From Micromonospora sp. H61 (GTDB taxonomy: Bacteria; Actinomycetota; Actinomycetes; Mycobacteriales; Micromonosporaceae), in the NCBI RefSeq assembly GCF_018070325.1, contig NZ_JAGPXY010000005.1, positions 1 through 64,000 on the forward strand: a stretch of DNA of 64,000 nucleotides. Direction: 5' to 3'. A model generated the notes under the pieces. It made no database searches and had not been told where the DNA came from. It saw only the letters and a list, made by a program, of their open reading frames with translations. Made by a program: the position numbers and the translations under genes. Below, piece by piece: positions 25,347 through 33,915 of this stretch. Each line of letters starts with the position of its first letter. Positions within the stretch are counted from its first letter, which is position 1.

Positions 25347-26864
25347 TCAGTTGGCCGACGTCGCGCCGGCCGGTGCCTCGACCCGACCCGACCCGGACTG
25401 CGCCGGCACGCTCGGCGTGGGCCCGTCGCCGGGTGCCCGGCGTACGTCGATCACCTGACCGGTCAGGTCGGAGATCAGCACGTCCAGCGACGACTGGGCG
25501 ACGGCCTCCGCGGCGAGCAGGGTGTGCTCCGGCTCCTCGCCGAAGGCCCGCGTCCGCATCGGGGTGGCGGTGCGCTCCGGGTTGATGCAGTTGACGCGGA
25601 CACCCACGTCGGCCCACTCGTCGGCGAGCGCCTGGGTGAGGTTGACCAGGGCGGCCTTGGTGGCCGAGTAGAGCGCGTAGCGGGCCCGGCCCCGGGTGTA
25701 GGAGCTGGAGGTGTAGAGCAGCAACTGGCCCTTGGTCTGCTGCAGGTACGGGAGGGCCTGGCGGGCGATGGTCACCGGGCCGACGAAGTTGACCTGGAGC
25801 AGCCGGTCCATGGTCTCCTCGTCCATCTCGGCGAGGGCGCCCTTCTCCAGGATGCCGGCGGTGACCACCACGTGGTCGATCCGGCCGGTGGCCTCGAAGG
25901 CGGTCGTCAGCGCGGCCTCGACGTCCTCGGCCCGCTCCACGTGGGTGCCGGTGCTGGAACGGCTGAACGGGAAGACCTGGGCGCCGTAGCGCCGGGCCAG
26001 CTCGGTCAACTCGTGACCGATGCCGTAGCTGCCGCCGAACACCACTATGGTCCGGCCGGTCAGCTCCTCGCTGTAGCTGCGGTGGTCGGTCAGTCGGGGT
26101 GCCTGCGCGGCGGCGAGCTGGAAGAGCTTGTCCGCCAGGTGCACGTCGACCGGGTGGGTGACCTTGATGTTCTCGTCCGAACCGTCGATCACCTTGATCG
26201 GGGTGCCGGGAAGGTAGCGCAGCACCACGCCACAGTCGTCGGTGGCGGCGAAGTCCGGGTCGTCCTCGGCGATCTGGTACGCCGCCCGGATCGTGGGGGA
26301 GCGGAACGCCTGCGGGGTCTGGCCACGGCGCAGCCGGGAGCGCACCGGGATGTCGGTGATGCAGTCGTTCTCGTCGACCTGGATGATCGTGTCCGCGGAG
26401 GGGATGGCCACGTCCACGGCGTCGTAGCTCCAGAGCGCGTTGACGCACTCGCGCACGATCCGGCCGCTGAGCAGCGGGCGTACCGCGTCGTGGAAGAGGA
26501 TGTTGCAGTCTTCCGGGCCGACCGCGTCCAGCGCGATCCGGGTGGTGGCGTTGCGGGTGTCACCGCCCTCGATCACCTTGGTGACCTTGCGCAGGCCGGC
26601 CTTCTCGACGATCTGCCGGGCGTCCTCGACGTGGCCGGTGGCCATCAGCACGATGATCTCGTCGATCTCCGGTGCCGCCTCGAAGACCGCCAGGGTGTGC
26701 TCGATGATCGGCTTACCGGCGATCTTCAGCAGCTGCTTCGGGATGCCGAGGCCCAGCCGGGTCCCGGTGCCGCCGGCCAGAACCACCGCCACTGTCCGCG
26801 AGGGCCGCCACGGCGTCGGGGTCTCCGCTTCGGCGTCCGGGCCAGGGGTCTGGTCCTGCGTCAT
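25347..26864 (-). CDS. Bifunctional CDP-ribitol synthase (cytidylyltransferase fused to SDR reductase)
   Basis: A 505-residue fusion. Residues about 22-255 are an IspD/TarI-type cytidylyltransferase (VLAGGTGTRLGLGIPKQLL, LFHDAVRPLLSGRIV, DSSDENIKVT-like DGSDENIKVTHPVD). Residues about 270-480 are a short-chain dehydrogenase with nucleotide loop GGSYGIGHEL and YALYSATKAAL catalytic pair. The order matches Bcs1/Acs1 of Haemophilus, where ribulose-5-phosphate is reduced and then coupled to CTP. It would supply CDP-ribitol to the adjacent TagF-like enzyme. Two GCGTTAA motifs lie 27-73 bases upstream of its start. Confidence 0.88.
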   Translation of the reverse strand: MTQDQTPGPDAEAETPTPWRPSRTVAVVLAGGTGTRLGLGIPKQLLKIAGKPIIEHTLAVFEAAPEIDEIIVLMATGHVEDARQIVEKAGLRKVTKVIEGGDTRNATTRIALDAVGPEDCNILFHDAVRPLLSGRIVRECVNALWSYDAVDVAIPSADTIIQVDENDCITDIPVRSRLRRGQTPQAFRSPTIRAAYQIAEDDPDFAATDDCGVVLRYLPGTPIKVIDGSDENIKVTHPVDVHLADKLFQLAAAQAPRLTDHRSYSEELTGRTIVVFGGSYGIGHELTELARRYGAQVFPFSRSSTGTHVERAEDVEAALTTAFEATGRIDHVVVTAGILEKGALAEMDEETMDRLLQVNFVGPVTIARQALPYLQQTKGQLLLYTSSSYTRGRARYALYSATKAALVNLTQALADEWADVGVRVNCINPERTATPMRTRAFGEEPEHTLLAAEAVAQSSLDVLISDLTGQVIDVRRAPGDGPTPSVPAQSGSGRVEAPAGATSAN

Positions 26865-26940
26865 TGCCGGATCCTCACTCTCAGGGATGCGTTAACGGAA
26901 GGTTCCGCCCGAGCGGCGACGGAATGAACCTTAACGCGCG

Positions 26941-26972
26941 GACCGCGTCGCCCCAACGCGGGCGACGCGGTC
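26941..26972 (-). terminator. Hairpin terminator after tagH
   Basis: Perfect 12-base arms GACCGCGTCGCC (26941-26952) and GGCGACGCGGTC (26961-26972), 38 bases past the minus-strand tagH stop. It separates the export genes from the CDP-ribitol synthase gene. Confidence 0.75.
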
Positions 26973-27010
26973 CTCAGGTGCCGTGTCGATGCCGGACGTT
27001 CGCCGGAACT

Positions 27011-27829
27011 CTACTTGCTGTTCGCGTACGCCTCGTAGGCCCGGATGACCTCGTCGGTGGGACCGTCCATCCGGATGAGGCCCGATTCCAGCCAGATCGT
27101 CCGTTCGCAGGTGTCCCGTACGGAGGAGAGCTGGTGGCTGACCAGGAACACCGTCCCCGCGCCCTCCCGCAACTCCCGCACCCGCTGCTCGCTGCGCTTG
27201 CGGAAGCCCTTGTCGCCGGTGGCGAGCGCCTCGTCGATGAGCAGCACGTCGTGCTTCTTGGCGGCGGCGATGGAGAACCGCAGCCGGGCCGCCATGCCGG
27301 ACGAGTACGTCCGCATTGGCAGGCTGGCGAAGTCACCCCGCTCGTTGATCCCGGAGAAGTCGATGATCCCCGCGGCCTGCTTGGCCACGTCATCGGGGTG
27401 CATGCCCATGGCCAGGCAGCCGAGGGTGACGTTGCGCTCCCCGGATAGGTCGTTGAGCAGGGCGGCGTTCACGCCGAGCAGGGACGGCTGCCCCTGGGTG
27501 TGGATGGCGCCCCGGTTGACCGGCAGCAGGCCGGCGATGGCCCGCAGGATGGTGGACTTGCCGGAGCCGTTGCTGCCGATCAGCCCGATCGCCTCGCCCC
27601 GGTACGCGGTGAAGGAGACGCCCTTGACGGCGTGCACCTCCCGCACGTTCGGCGCGTGGGTGCGCTTCACCAGCCGGCGCAGCGCGGCCACCGGCGTGGT
27701 GCCACCGGCGGCGCCCTGGTGCACCCGGTAGATGATGTGCGCGTCGTCCACGACCACTGTCGGGATGCGCTCCTGGGTTCGGGTCATCGTCGCGCTCGCC
27801 TCAACGGGGGCGTCGAAGTGATCAACCAC
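27011..27829 (-). CDS. tagH: ABC transporter ATPase for teichoic acid/polysaccharide export (TagH-like)
   Basis: A 272-residue ATPase. Walker A is LIGSNGSGKSTIL (near 82), the signature is YSSGMAARLRFS (near 175) and Walker B is VLLIDEALATGD. The N-terminal VREVHAVKGVSFTAYRGEAIG and the missing carbohydrate-binding tail place it with TagH/Wzt proteins that export complete undecaprenyl-linked polymers. It overlaps the permease gene by 8 bases. An internal ATG 14 codons in (MTRTQERIP) is an alternative start. Confidence 0.93.
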   Translation of the reverse strand: MVDHFDAPVEASATMTRTQERIPTVVVDDAHIIYRVHQGAAGGTTPVAALRRLVKRTHAPNVREVHAVKGVSFTAYRGEAIGLIGSNGSGKSTILRAIAGLLPVNRGAIHTQGQPSLLGVNAALLNDLSGERNVTLGCLAMGMHPDDVAKQAAGIIDFSGINERGDFASLPMRTYSSGMAARLRFSIAAAKKHDVLLIDEALATGDKGFRKRSEQRVRELREGAGTVFLVSHQLSSVRDTCERTIWLESGLIRMDGPTDEVIRAYEAYANSK

Positions 27830-28718
27830 GGCCGTACTCCTGTTCGCCGCGCCAGAAGTAGATGAAACCGCCGATGCCGGCGACCAGCGCCCACCCGGCG
27901 CCGACCAGCCAGAGCTGGGTCAGCGACTCGTTGAGCAGCGGCGCCTCCTCGAGCAGCGCGTACCGGGCCAGCTCGATGTAGACCAGCAGCGGGTTGTACT
28001 GCACAAGCGTCGTCGCCCAGCCGGGCAGCCGGTCGAAGAGGCTGACGCTGTAGAGGACGCCGGAGCCGTACATCCAGGTCCGCATGATGAACGGCATGAC
28101 CTGCTTCAGGTCGCTCGCCTTGGCGCCCAGCCGGGCGACGAACAGCACCACGCCGGCGTTGAACACCGCCTGCAGCAGCAGCGCGGGCAGCAGCATCAGC
28201 CACTTCCAGGTGAGCGGCTCACCGGTGACCAGCACGATGCCGACCAGCACCACCATCGAGGCCAGCAGTTGCTGGAACTGGGTGATCGTGGTGGACAGCG
28301 GCAGGCTGGCCCGGGGGAAGTGCAGTGCCCGGATCAACCCCAGGTTGCTGCTGATCGACTGGGTGCCGGCCAGGATCGCGCTCTGGGTGAAGTTGAAGAT
28401 GAACAGCCCGGTGGTCAGGTAGGCGATGAAGTTCGGGATGTTGTCGTTCTGCGCCAGCACCACCCCGAAGATCAGGTAGTAGACCGCCGCGTTGGTCAGC
28501 GGGGTGAGCACCTGCCAGAGCTGACCCAGCTTGGCGTTGCTGTACGAGGCGACGAGCTTGGCGTTGGCGTACGCGGCGATGAAGTGCCGGTAGGCCCAGA
28601 GTCGGCGGCTGTACTCGACGAGGCTGGGTCGCTCACCGGCGACCCGTAGCCCGTGCCGAGCGGCCAGCTGCGCCTGGGTCAGGCCCGTGTCGGGGTCGAC
28701 CAGCGCGGTGGTGGCCAT
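27822..28718 (-). CDS. tagG: ABC transporter permease for teichoic acid/polysaccharide export (TagG-like)
   Basis: A 298-residue ABC-2 permease with six membrane segments after a cytoplasmic N-terminus; ANAKLVASYSNAKLGQLWQV is the family's amphipathic gate region. It pairs with the TagH-like ATPase through an 8-base overlap. The ATG at 28718 gives the normal N-terminus (MATTALVDPDTG), with GGAG about 10 bases upstream; the same frame is open to 29732 but without homology. It is divergent from a TetR gene across 180 bases. Confidence 0.93.
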   Translation of the reverse strand: MATTALVDPDTGLTQAQLAARHGLRVAGERPSLVEYSRRLWAYRHFIAAYANAKLVASYSNAKLGQLWQVLTPLTNAAVYYLIFGVVLAQNDNIPNFIAYLTTGLFIFNFTQSAILAGTQSISSNLGLIRALHFPRASLPLSTTITQFQQLLASMVVLVGIVLVTGEPLTWKWLMLLPALLLQAVFNAGVVLFVARLGAKASDLKQVMPFIMRTWMYGSGVLYSVSLFDRLPGWATTLVQYNPLLVYIELARYALLEEAPLLNESLTQLWLVGAGWALVAGIGGFIYFWRGEQEYGRG

Positions 28719-28898
28719 GGAAATGGCGCTCCGATCTTTCGTGCAGACGGGGGTTGCTCGCGACGATCGAATCCTAGTGGGAAATTTGCGCGGGGCGCCG
28801 CCTCGTCGCTGCGAGGACAGTAGTCCGAAACACGTCGGGACGCAACCGTACCGTCGTTGCGCTACGCTGTCCGGCGTGACCTGCGATAAGAGCCCTCG

Positions 28899-29537
28899 AT
28901 GACCACCGAGAAGAGGCGGGCGCCGGCCGGCGCGGCGGTGCTGCGCGACGAGATCACCACGGCGATCCGCCGGGCGCTGATGCAGGAGCTCGCCGCGGTC
29001 GGCTACGGCAGGCTCTCCATCGAGGCGGTGGCCCGGCGGGCCGGCGTCAGCAAGACGGCGATCTACCGACGGTGGAGCTCGAAGCTCAATCTGGTGCTGG
29101 AGGTCGTCGCCGCCGCGGCACACGGCAAGCTCCCCGCACTGGACACCGGCACGCTGCGCGGTGATCTCGCGCTGCTGTTCCAGGCGGTGGCGCACGCGCT
29201 GGGCCACCCACTGGCGTCGCAGATCATTCCGGATCTTCTGGCCGAGGCCGCCCGCAACCCCAGCATCGACGCGACCCTGCGTCAGGTGCTGCGCGCCCGG
29301 CAGCAGGAGATCGGCGGTCACCTGGTCACCCGGGCCGTGCAGCGTGGCGAACTGCCCGCCGACACGGAGCTGGACGCCGCCGTCGACCTCATCGTGGGGC
29401 CGCTCTACTGGCGGCTCGCCATCGCCCGTCTCCCACTCACCGACGGCTACCTCGACAACCTGGTCGAATCCGTGGCCGCCGGGCTCGGCGCCGACAGCGT
29501 GCTGCCCCGCCCCCGGGCGGCACCGATGGCGGGTTGA
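28899..29537 (+). CDS. TetR-family transcriptional regulator
   Basis: A 212-residue regulator. The N-terminal helix-turn-helix is LSIEAVARRAGVSKTAIYRRWSS (about 39-61), followed by a helical ligand domain of the TetR_C type. It is divergent from tagG-tagH, so it may control export of the wall polymer; no palindromic operator was clear in the 180-base gap. Its ligand cannot be predicted. Confidence 0.9.
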   Translation: MTTEKRRAPAGAAVLRDEITTAIRRALMQELAAVGYGRLSIEAVARRAGVSKTAIYRRWSSKLNLVLEVVAAAAHGKLPALDTGTLRGDLALLFQAVAHALGHPLASQIIPDLLAEAARNPSIDATLRQVLRARQQEIGGHLVTRAVQRGELPADTELDAAVDLIVGPLYWRLAIARLPLTDGYLDNLVESVAAGLGADSVLPRPRAAPMAG

Positions 29538-29662
29538 CCAGCCCTCCGACACTCGGTCGCCGGCAGCAGCGGCCGCCCTGCCCGATTCCGCTACGCTGCC
29601 CCCTTGACACCCGGCCGTCACCGTGCCGATGCCCCTGATCCGCCTGACGAGTAAGGACGCCC

Positions 29663-31771
29663 GTGGCCAACGTCGACAGCATCGCCGTAGCGCCCGCCGA
29701 ACCGGATCCGACGCCGCGGCCCGGGCAGGCATCCCGGCCCGCCGCCGCCCGCGCCGGGCTGTCCCGGGTACGCGCGCTGGTGGCCGTCGCCCCGGCGGTG
29801 CTCACCGATGGCGCGGTGATCGCGTTCGCGCTCTTCACAGTGCTCTACCACCTGGCCTTCCTGGGTGACCTGCGTCCGTCGGTCACCTTCCGGATCTGGC
29901 TGCTGGCCTGTGTGGTGCTCGCGGTCGTGGCCGTGCTGCGCGCCCGCCGCCGCACCCCGGCCGACAGCACCCCGGCCGACAGCGCGCCGGCGGCACAGGA
30001 GCCCGTCAGCGCGCGGCCCGCCGCCGACCGTCGCCTGCTGATCGGTGTGCTGGCCGCCGCCGCCGTTGCCGCCGTCTCCGCCGGTCTGGCCAACACCAGC
30101 GTCAACGTCTCCTGGTGGATCCCGGCCGTGTCCGGCCTGCTCGCGGCCGTCGGCGGGATGCTGCTGGTGCGCCAGGCATGGCTGAGCGGCCCGACGCCCA
30201 CCCCGGCCGCCCCGGCACCCACCCCGGCGCAGTCGGCGTACGCGCTGGTCGTGTCGGTCCTGGTCGGCATCTCGTCGTTCTTCATGGCTCGCAACACCCC
30301 GGACGACGTCTACTACGTCGGCAAGTCGGTGTGGATCGCCGAGCGTGACCTGATCCCGCTCAACGACTTCCTGTTCTCCGAGAACGTGCTGCCGTCGATG
30401 GGCTCGCAGCCGCCCATCCCGTCGATCGAGGTGTTCGACGGCGCGTTCGCCAACGTCGTCGGCATCCACGCCAGCTCGGCACTCTGGTACGTGCTGCTGC
30501 CGATCATGGCGGTGCTCGCAGCGCTGGCGTTGTGGCGGCTGACGCACCGGTGGGCCCCGCGCCGTCCGGTGCTCGCCTTCACCGTGGCGATCGCGTACCT
30601 CTACCTCGTCGCGGGCGGGGACGCCGCACTGGGCACGTTCCACCTTCCCCGGCTGCACGAGGGCAAGGGCATGTTCGTCTCGGCGGTCATCCCGCTGATG
30701 TGGCTCTACCTGACCGAGTGGTTCGACAACCGGTCGCGGCGCAGCCTGCTGCTCATCGTGGCGCTCTCGATCACCGCGATCGGGCTCACCAACACCGCGG
30801 CGATCATCCTGCCGATGCTCGTCGGCGCCGCCGGGTTCGCCATGCTGCTGGTCGGCCGGTGGAAGGCGGCCGTGGTCGCGGCGGTCGCCGCCCTCGCGTA
30901 CCCGATCGGCTCGCTGGTGGTCTCCCGCCTGGTGCTCGGCGGGATGAGCGCGACGGGCGCGGACGACGCCTTCTTCGACGCCGCGTACACCTACCGGCGA
31001 ACCCTGCTGTTCGGCGTGGTCGGGGTGATCAGCGGTCTGGCGCTGTGGTGCGGCGCGTTGCTCGCCCGTCGGCGTACGCCCGCGCTGCTCGCCGCCGGCG
31101 CCGCCCTCGCGCTGAGCGTGTTGTTCGTGCCCGGCGTGCTGGAGTTGCTGAGCGCGTTGAGCGGCATCTCGGTGGTGCTCTGGCGCGTGCCGTGGTTGCT
31201 CGCCCTGCCGACGTTGATCGGTCTGCTCTGCACGGTGCGCGTGCCGGCACCGACCCGGGCGCTGCGCCGGGCGGCGTCCGGGGGGATCGCGGTGCTGCTG
31301 GTCGCCTCGTTCGCGCTGTTCGCCACCCCGATGTGGTCGCCGAAGAGTTGGGTCGACGTGCACGACCGCCCCACCTGGAAGCTTCCGCAGCAGCGTCAGG
31401 CGATCGCGTTCTGGATCAAGGACCTGGACCGTCCGCAGGGCCTGCTGCTCGCCCCTAAGACGATCATGCGCACCACGCCGATCGTCACCAGCGAGGTCCG
31501 GGTCGTGCTGCCCCGCGACTTCTACCTCGTCGAGTACGACCTCAGCTCCCAGTTCGCCAAGGACCGCCTGCTGCTCGCCGGCTTCGCGGACGGCGCCGCC
31601 AGCCCGACGCCGGCCGAGTTGACGCCGGCACTGGACCGCCTCGACGTGGGCACCATCTGCGTCTACAACGGCAACCGCTACGCCCGCGACACCGCGCCGC
31701 AGCTGGGTTACCAGGAGTTCGCCAAGCGCAAGGCGCCCGGCGCGATGACCTGCTTCCGGCGGGTCGGCTGA
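29663..31771 (+). CDS. Large polytopic membrane protein, possible GT-C glycosyltransferase
   Basis: A 702-residue integral membrane protein with about 13 hydrophobic segments. FMARNTPDDVYYVGKSVWIAER near residue 210 has the acidic pair and position of a GT-C active-site loop, and a soluble C-terminal domain begins near 565. Two disordered Ala/Pro/Thr linkers (about 95-115 and 175-192) are built of short repeats (ADSTPADSAP, PTPAAPAPTPA). The GTG start follows TAAGGACGCCC. No named family is certain. Location between TagGH and a TagF paralogue suggests it glycosylates the same polymer. Confidence 0.7.
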   Translation: MANVDSIAVAPAEPDPTPRPGQASRPAAARAGLSRVRALVAVAPAVLTDGAVIAFALFTVLYHLAFLGDLRPSVTFRIWLLACVVLAVVAVLRARRRTPADSTPADSAPAAQEPVSARPAADRRLLIGVLAAAAVAAVSAGLANTSVNVSWWIPAVSGLLAAVGGMLLVRQAWLSGPTPTPAAPAPTPAQSAYALVVSVLVGISSFFMARNTPDDVYYVGKSVWIAERDLIPLNDFLFSENVLPSMGSQPPIPSIEVFDGAFANVVGIHASSALWYVLLPIMAVLAALALWRLTHRWAPRRPVLAFTVAIAYLYLVAGGDAALGTFHLPRLHEGKGMFVSAVIPLMWLYLTEWFDNRSRRSLLLIVALSITAIGLTNTAAIILPMLVGAAGFAMLLVGRWKAAVVAAVAALAYPIGSLVVSRLVLGGMSATGADDAFFDAAYTYRRTLLFGVVGVISGLALWCGALLARRRTPALLAAGAALALSVLFVPGVLELLSALSGISVVLWRVPWLLALPTLIGLLCTVRVPAPTRALRRAASGGIAVLLVASFALFATPMWSPKSWVDVHDRPTWKLPQQRQAIAFWIKDLDRPQGLLLAPKTIMRTTPIVTSEVRVVLPRDFYLVEYDLSSQFAKDRLLLAGFADGAASPTPAELTPALDRLDVGTICVYNGNRYARDTAPQLGYQEFAKRKAPGAMTCFRRVG

Positions 31772-31789
31772 GCGCTTCACCCGCACCGA

Positions 31790-31818
31790 GCGCCCGGCCC
31801 CGTGGTGGGGTCGGGCGC
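31790..31818 (+). terminator. Hairpin terminator upstream of the second TagF-like gene
   Basis: GCGCCCGGCCCC (31790-31801) pairs with GGGGTCGGGCGC (31807-31818), one G-U pair, 5-base loop, 18 bases after the membrane protein stop. A near-identical hairpin follows the next gene at 33777. Confidence 0.7.
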
Positions 31819-31999
31819 GCCCCGGTTCGGAACTTTGCCCGAAATGGTGCCGGATACCCGAGCGACACCGAGCTGTCCCCTCGCGTTAAGGTCGCAGTCA
31901 CACGGAGCCGGCCGCGACTGAGCCGCTGCGCGACGGGGGAGTGACGTCGGTCCATCACGGGCACCGCCCGCAACGAAATCTCGTAGGGAGCGAACTCGT

Positions 32000-33757
32000 T
32001 TGTTCGGCACGTTGACAGGACGCCTCGGGGTGGCCGCCCAGAGTGCGCTGCTGGTACTGGCCTACCTGGTCATGCTCGTCGGTGGCGTATTCGGTTGGAT
32101 CGGCCTGTTCGCCGTCGCCGGGTTGGCCGCCATCATCGGCGAATTCGCCGTCGCCCGCTGGTCACCGCCGTCGCAACTGCTGTTGGAGAAGGTGGGCCTG
32201 CACTGGTCGTACCGGCAGCTGACCCGCGACCTCGCCGCCGTGTTGCTGGTCGTCGCCGAGGTGCGGCTCAGCGGCGGCGAGCTGACCCTCCTGCTGGTGC
32301 TACCGGCCGTGGTGTGGGTCGTGTCGGTCTTCGCGGGTGCGCTCTCCACAATGATCGAGCGTCGTAACCCGCTCTCCGCCATGGTGCGCAACATCGACCT
32401 GGGTCCACTGTCCAGCGCCCCACAGCCGCCCGCCTGGGCGGCGGCGGTTGCCGGTGACCGGATGCCGCTGCTCAACCTGCTGCTGGTGCCGGCCGGCGTG
32501 GCCGCCGCGGTGCAGCACGATCCGACGCCGTTCTTCGTGGCCGGCGCGGTGGCGGTCGTGGCGACCGGTCTGGTGGGCGCCATCATCGCGCTGACCTGGC
32601 TGCGGGGTCGGGGTGCCGGGCAGGGTCCGTTGCTGCCGGCGGTCCAGCGCTGGCTGGACAACTACCGGCCGGAGGTGGCGCTCTACTTCGCCGGCCCGGC
32701 CAAGGACGTCTACCAGGCGAACATGTGGCTCGCCCCGACCGAGGCGCTCGAACAGCGCGCGGTGGTGCTGATGCGCAGCCGGGAGGCGTTCCTGGAGCTG
32801 GCCGACACCCGGCTGCCGGTGATCTGCGTACCGGCCGGCGTCGACTTCATGAACCTCGACCTCGGCGGCATCCGCGCGGCGCTCTACTCCGCGAACGTCG
32901 GCGCGAACATCCACATGCTCCGCGAGCCGGGTACGAAGCACGTCTTCGTCGGGCACGGCGACAGCGACAAGCAGGCCAGCGTCAACCCCTACAGCAAGGT
33001 GTACGACGAGGTCTGGGTCGCCGGCCTGGCCGGCCGGGAGCGCTACGCGCGGGCCGGCGTGGGGGTGCTCGACTCGGACATCGTCGAGATCGGCCGGCCG
33101 CAGCTCGCCGGGGTGCACACCTTCGGTGCCGAGTCGGTGGACCGGCCGTTCACGGTGCTGTACGCGCCCACCTGGGAGGGTTGGCTCGACGACGACCCGT
33201 ACCACACCTCGCTGGTGCTGATGGGTGAGCGGATCGTCAAGGGGCTGCTCGCCACGAATCCCCGGGTCCGCCTGATCTACAAGCCGCACCCGCTCACCGG
33301 GTCGCGGTCCAAGGCGGCGAAGGCCGTGCACGACCGGATCGTCACGGCGATCCGCGCGGCCGGCGGCAACCCGGACGCGTCCTCGCTGGACGGCACCGCG
33401 CACCTGGTGGTCACCGGCCGCACGCCGGCGCTGTTCGACTGCTTCAACCAGACCGACCTGCTGATCAGCGACGTGTCCAGTGTGGTGTCCGACTTCGTGC
33501 AGAGCCAGCGGCCGTACGTGGTGGCCAACCCGGCCGGCCTGTCGGAGGACGACTTCCGCCGCGAGTACCCGACGGCTCGGGCCGCGTACCTGCTCTCCAA
33601 GGACTGCGGTGAGCTGGAGAAGATCGTGTCGGTCACCCGGGCCGGTGACGACCCGATGACCGAGGCCCGCCGGGAGCTGAAGACCTACCTGCTCGGCCCG
33701 GCCGAGGCGAACCCGATGGACCGGTTCCAGCAGGAGATCGACCGGCTCTGCCACTGA
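32000..33757 (+). CDS. TagF-like CDP-polyol phosphotransferase, membrane-anchored (second paralogue)
   Basis: A 585-residue protein with the same plan as the one at 23643. Four to five N-terminal membrane segments cover about residues 1-205. A GT-B polyol-phosphate polymerase domain follows, with VFVGHGDSDKQASVN, VLYAPTWEGW, LIYKPHPLTGS and LLISDVSSVVSDFVQSQRPYVV. The TTG start has AGGGAGC about 8 bases upstream and gives MFGTLTGRLG. Having two such enzymes suggests a primase/polymerase pair or two different polyol phosphates. A GCGTTAAG motif lies 118 bases upstream. Confidence 0.9.
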   Translation: MFGTLTGRLGVAAQSALLVLAYLVMLVGGVFGWIGLFAVAGLAAIIGEFAVARWSPPSQLLLEKVGLHWSYRQLTRDLAAVLLVVAEVRLSGGELTLLLVLPAVVWVVSVFAGALSTMIERRNPLSAMVRNIDLGPLSSAPQPPAWAAAVAGDRMPLLNLLLVPAGVAAAVQHDPTPFFVAGAVAVVATGLVGAIIALTWLRGRGAGQGPLLPAVQRWLDNYRPEVALYFAGPAKDVYQANMWLAPTEALEQRAVVLMRSREAFLELADTRLPVICVPAGVDFMNLDLGGIRAALYSANVGANIHMLREPGTKHVFVGHGDSDKQASVNPYSKVYDEVWVAGLAGRERYARAGVGVLDSDIVEIGRPQLAGVHTFGAESVDRPFTVLYAPTWEGWLDDDPYHTSLVLMGERIVKGLLATNPRVRLIYKPHPLTGSRSKAAKAVHDRIVTAIRAAGGNPDASSLDGTAHLVVTGRTPALFDCFNQTDLLISDVSSVVSDFVQSQRPYVVANPAGLSEDDFRREYPTARAAYLLSKDCGELEKIVSVTRAGDDPMTEARRELKTYLLGPAEANPMDRFQQEIDRLCH

Positions 33758-33776
33758 GTTCCGTCCGTACGGCATC

Positions 33777-33807
33777 GCGCCCGGCCCGACACTGTCGGGT
33801 CGGGCGC
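33777..33807 (+). terminator. Strong hairpin terminator after the second TagF-like gene
   Basis: Perfect 15-base arms begin GCGCCCGGCCCGACA at 33777 and end at 33807 with a one-base loop centre. It starts 20 bases after the stop codon. Confidence 0.8.
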
Positions 33808-33818
33808 GTCCGTGTCAG

Positions 33819-33915
33819 CCAGCAGGGCGACCACGGATCAGGCCAGCAGAGCGGCCACCGGATCACCCCAGCAGAGCGGCCACCGGATCAGGCCAGCAGA
33901 GCGGCCACCGCGTCG
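33819..33915. repeat. Tandem repeat (about 24-base unit) at the 3' end of the DUF952 gene
   Basis: Four consecutive units of about 24 bases, core CCAGCAGAGCGGCCACCGG. The last unit encodes the C-terminus and stop of the DUF952 protein on the minus strand (VAALLA then stop). The other three are copies placed after the stop. Units 2-4 are nearly identical and unit 1 has diverged. Confidence 0.85.

Noticed and set aside
24741..26927. Plus-strand open frame of 728 codons opposite the TagF-like and CDP-ribitol synthase genes
   Set aside because: No recognisable motif; the minus strand carries conserved catalytic blocks over the whole length.
28719..29732. Upstream extension of the tagG frame by 338 codons
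   Set aside because: It runs antisense through the TetR gene and lacks homology; MATTALVDPD is the normal TagG start.
29618..31786. Minus-strand open frame of 722 codons opposite the large membrane protein
   Set aside because: Composition typical of an antisense shadow (Arg/Gln/His-rich), no start context.
33819..33915. Tandem repeat considered as a CRISPR array
   Set aside because: Units are contiguous with no spacers and overlap a gene end.
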